From: Clostridiales bacterium
GTDB lineage: Bacteria > Bacillota > Clostridia > Oscillospirales > Acutalibacteraceae
Direction: 5' to 3'
DNA length: 7,465 nucleotides
NCBI GenBank assembly: GCA_012511485.1
Contig: JAAZFZ010000081.1
Coordinates: 1-7,465 of the forward strand
In this document: in pieces, positions 6,191-7,465 of the stretch
Numbering within the stretch: the stretch's first letter is position 1
Layout: every line of letters starts with the position of its first letter
Notes under the pieces: model-generated
Seen by the model: only the letters and a program-made list of their open reading frames with translations
The model's database searches: none
What the model was told of the DNA's origin: nothing
Made by a program: the position numbers and the translations under genes

Positions 6191-6898
6191 TTAAACACCG
6201 AATAAACCTGAAAACAAATTCAAAGATGACAGCCAATTAATAATATATGATTTATCCGCAGCATTTGTCAGCCAATTATCAGTGCCAAATCCGGCAAATA
6301 TGTAAATCAAAATACTCATTGACCCCACAATAAATATTCCCCTGATAATTCCCAGCAGAGCACCGAGAATTTCGTTGGTTTTCTTGAGCAACGGAATCTT
6401 AAAGAATTTGTTGACAACCTTGAAAACAAGCTTCAGAACAAAGAACGCCACCACTCCAAGCACAATAAAAGCAATTGCTTTTATTATTGACAGAATTATT
6501 GGGGCTGCTATTTTTTCTGCAAGCTCAGCCGCAAGTGAGGCACTGGTCAGTTTAATATCCGAAAAGCCCTTAACCAGCGACTGTGTATCAACGCCTGTCT
6601 TTTCGGCATAATTGAGAATGAAACCGGGAATGTTTTCGATAACTCCGTTAGCATAATCAAGAACCATTGAAGTATCGGACAAATCAGGCATACGGGCAGC
6701 AATGATTTCAGTTACCTTATCGTTGATGACGGGATAGTAGACAGCCTGTGCAACAGTCGTGCATAATTGACCTGCTATCATTATAGCCAGAACCCATGCC
6801 GCTGTGCTGAGAACTGAAGCAACAAAGCCCTGCTTAGCCGCACGATAAACCGTGAAGCCAAACAGAACTATGAGAAGAATGTCAATAACATAAGCCAT
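6191..6898 (-). CDS. cvpA: CvpA family membrane protein
   Basis: A 235-residue inner-membrane protein of the CvpA (colicin V production) family. The N-terminal pattern, MAYVIDILLIVLFG followed by YRAAKQGF with Gly24, matches the family's first helix and its short basic-Gly turn. Predicted membrane segments are about 2-18, 28-48, 133-163 and 178-203; the last begins with the Gly-rich ILGALLGIIRG motif typical of CvpA. An approximately 80-residue hydrophilic region (about 50-130) separates helices 2 and 3, making it longer than E. coli CvpA (162 residues), as is usual in clostridia. The molecular function is not settled; the family is linked to membrane and envelope homeostasis. An upstream ATG (6919) would add seven residues, but it lies at the predicted transcription start and before the ribosome binding site, so 6898 is chosen. 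It is the first gene of the cvpA-pgsA-clpE operon. Confidence 0.87.
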   Translation of the reverse strand: MAYVIDILLIVLFGFTVYRAAKQGFVASVLSTAAWVLAIMIAGQLCTTVAQAVYYPVINDKVTEIIAARMPDLSDTSMVLDYANGVIENIPGFILNYAEKTGVDTQSLVKGFSDIKLTSASLAAELAEKIAAPIILSIIKAIAFIVLGVVAFFVLKLVFKVVNKFFKIPLLKKTNEILGALLGIIRGIFIVGSMSILIYIFAGFGTDNWLTNAADKSYIINWLSSLNLFSGLFGV

Positions 6899-6903
6899 AA
6901 AAA

Positions 6904-6911
6904 CCCCTCCC
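6904..6911 (-). promoter_or_regulatory. Ribosome binding site deciding the cvpA start
   Basis: GGGAGGGG on the - strand contains GGAGG 7 bases before the ATG at 6898. It lies between that ATG and an in-frame upstream ATG (6919), which therefore is not the start. Confidence 0.85.
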
Positions 6912-6927
6912 AATTCCATGTTTTGTA

Positions 6928-6957
6928 ATTATATCACACAAGTGCAATATTTATCAA
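6928..6957 (-). promoter_or_regulatory. Promoter of the cvpA-pgsA-clpE operon
   Basis: On the - strand, TTGATA (6957-6952, five of six to the -35 consensus) lies 18 bases before a perfect TATAAT (6933-6928), which also carries the extended TGn element (6936-6934). Initiation would be near 6921, leaving a short leader of about 23 bases before cvpA. No CtsR heptad repeat or CIRCE element is visible around it. Confidence 0.85.
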
Positions 6958-6991
6958 CTTTGGGCGAAATAAGTTCACACATATTTCATTT

Positions 6992-7465
6992 TTAGTTAAC
7001 CTGTGACTGCTGTTCTCTCAAAGAAATTTTGTACTGCTCAATAAGACCGTTCGAAATAATATATGCAGTCCCATCATATGTAACGACTCTCGAGTCACTG
7101 CAGGAAACCTCAGTTTTTTTTATGATATCTCCGTCGCCGCCGAGAAAGATAAGCTCGTTTTTAAAAAGCACCACAACATATGAAGAATCGCAGGCTATGC
7201 TGACGGGCACTTTGTCAATATCCTTTTCAAACATTAGGCGGCCCTTTGAATCATAAACTGAAAGCTTGTTGATGCTCCTGCCGAAATCAGACCTGACTAA
7301 AACGGTTTTGCCGCTTTCGTACTCATAGAATGAAGTGTAGCTGTCCGTTCCGAGGCTCAGATTCTCAGCTATTTTCTTCCTACCCTCAATTACTACCCGC
7401 CTGTTATCGCCCACGGCGGTTATTCTGCCGTTAGAATGATAAATGACATTGAAAAGAGTTGTAGA
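6992..7465 (-). CDS. Partial beta-propeller-like protein, C-terminal part
   Basis: The frame is open to the right edge; 157 residues and the TAA stop are visible, and the true N-terminus is outside the window. A GTG at 7414 could be read as a start, but no ribosome binding site precedes it and coding sequence continues through it. The visible part is built from short beta-strand units repeating a pattern like LSVYDSKGRLMFEKDI, then SSYVVVLFKNELIFLGGDGDIIKK, then GTAYIISNGLIEQYKI. These look like blades of a beta-propeller or PQQ/WD-like fold. Proteins of this kind, some named DUF5711 in Firmicutes, usually have an N-terminal membrane anchor and an extracytoplasmic propeller; that match is from memory and not tested. 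It ends 93 bases before cvpA in the same direction without a clear terminator, so some read-through into cvpA is possible. Confidence 0.65.
   Translation of the reverse strand, partial: STTLFNVIYHSNGRITAVGDNRRVVIEGRKKIAENLSLGTDSYTSFYEYESGKTVLVRSDFGRSINKLSVYDSKGRLMFEKDIDKVPVSIACDSSYVVVLFKNELIFLGGDGDIIKKTEVSCSDSRVVTYDGTAYIISNGLIEQYKISLREQQSQVN

Overview
The window looks like a chromosomal segment of a Gram-positive anaerobe of the Clostridia, possibly an Oscillospiraceae/Ruminococcaceae-type gut bacterium. This rests on strong AGGAGG-type ribosome binding sites, A/T-leaning intergenic DNA, tRNA genes with encoded CCA ends, a zinc-finger Clp ATPase of the ClpE type and a clostridial-style CvpA protein. 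The placement is inference from protein character; no 16S or other marker gene is present.

Layout on the + strand: a carbohydrate-active enzyme enters from the left edge (2-1201) and ends at a clean intrinsic terminator. A two-gene unit follows: an MscS-type mechanosensitive channel (1365-2192) and an HD-domain hydrolase (2189-2764), which overlap by 4 bp and are probably translationally coupled.

The 249 bases at 2765-3013 form a convergence zone with one terminator-like hairpin per direction. Everything to the right is on the - strand. In transcription order it is: the C-terminal part of a beta-propeller-like protein running in from the right edge (7465-6992); a strong promoter (6957-6928); an operon of cvpA (6898-6191), a CDP-alcohol phosphatidyltransferase gene with a TTG start (6172-5534) and a clpE-like gene (5524-3254); then a separate near-consensus promoter driving tRNA-Gly(TCC) and tRNA-Arg(TCT), ended by its own terminator.

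Functionally the window is mostly housekeeping and envelope/stress biology: osmotic release (MscS), phospholipid synthesis (PgsA-like), membrane biology (CvpA), protein quality control (ClpE-like) and tRNA supply. I found no CRISPR array, transposon, phage module, toxin-antitoxin pair or defence island, and I do not claim a new system. The most notable points are an 11-bp perfect inverted repeat whose loop holds the -10 box of the tRNA promoter, the placement of clpE behind cvpA-pgsA rather than in a visible CtsR/McsAB-type context, and an unassigned glycosidase-like protein cut by the left edge.
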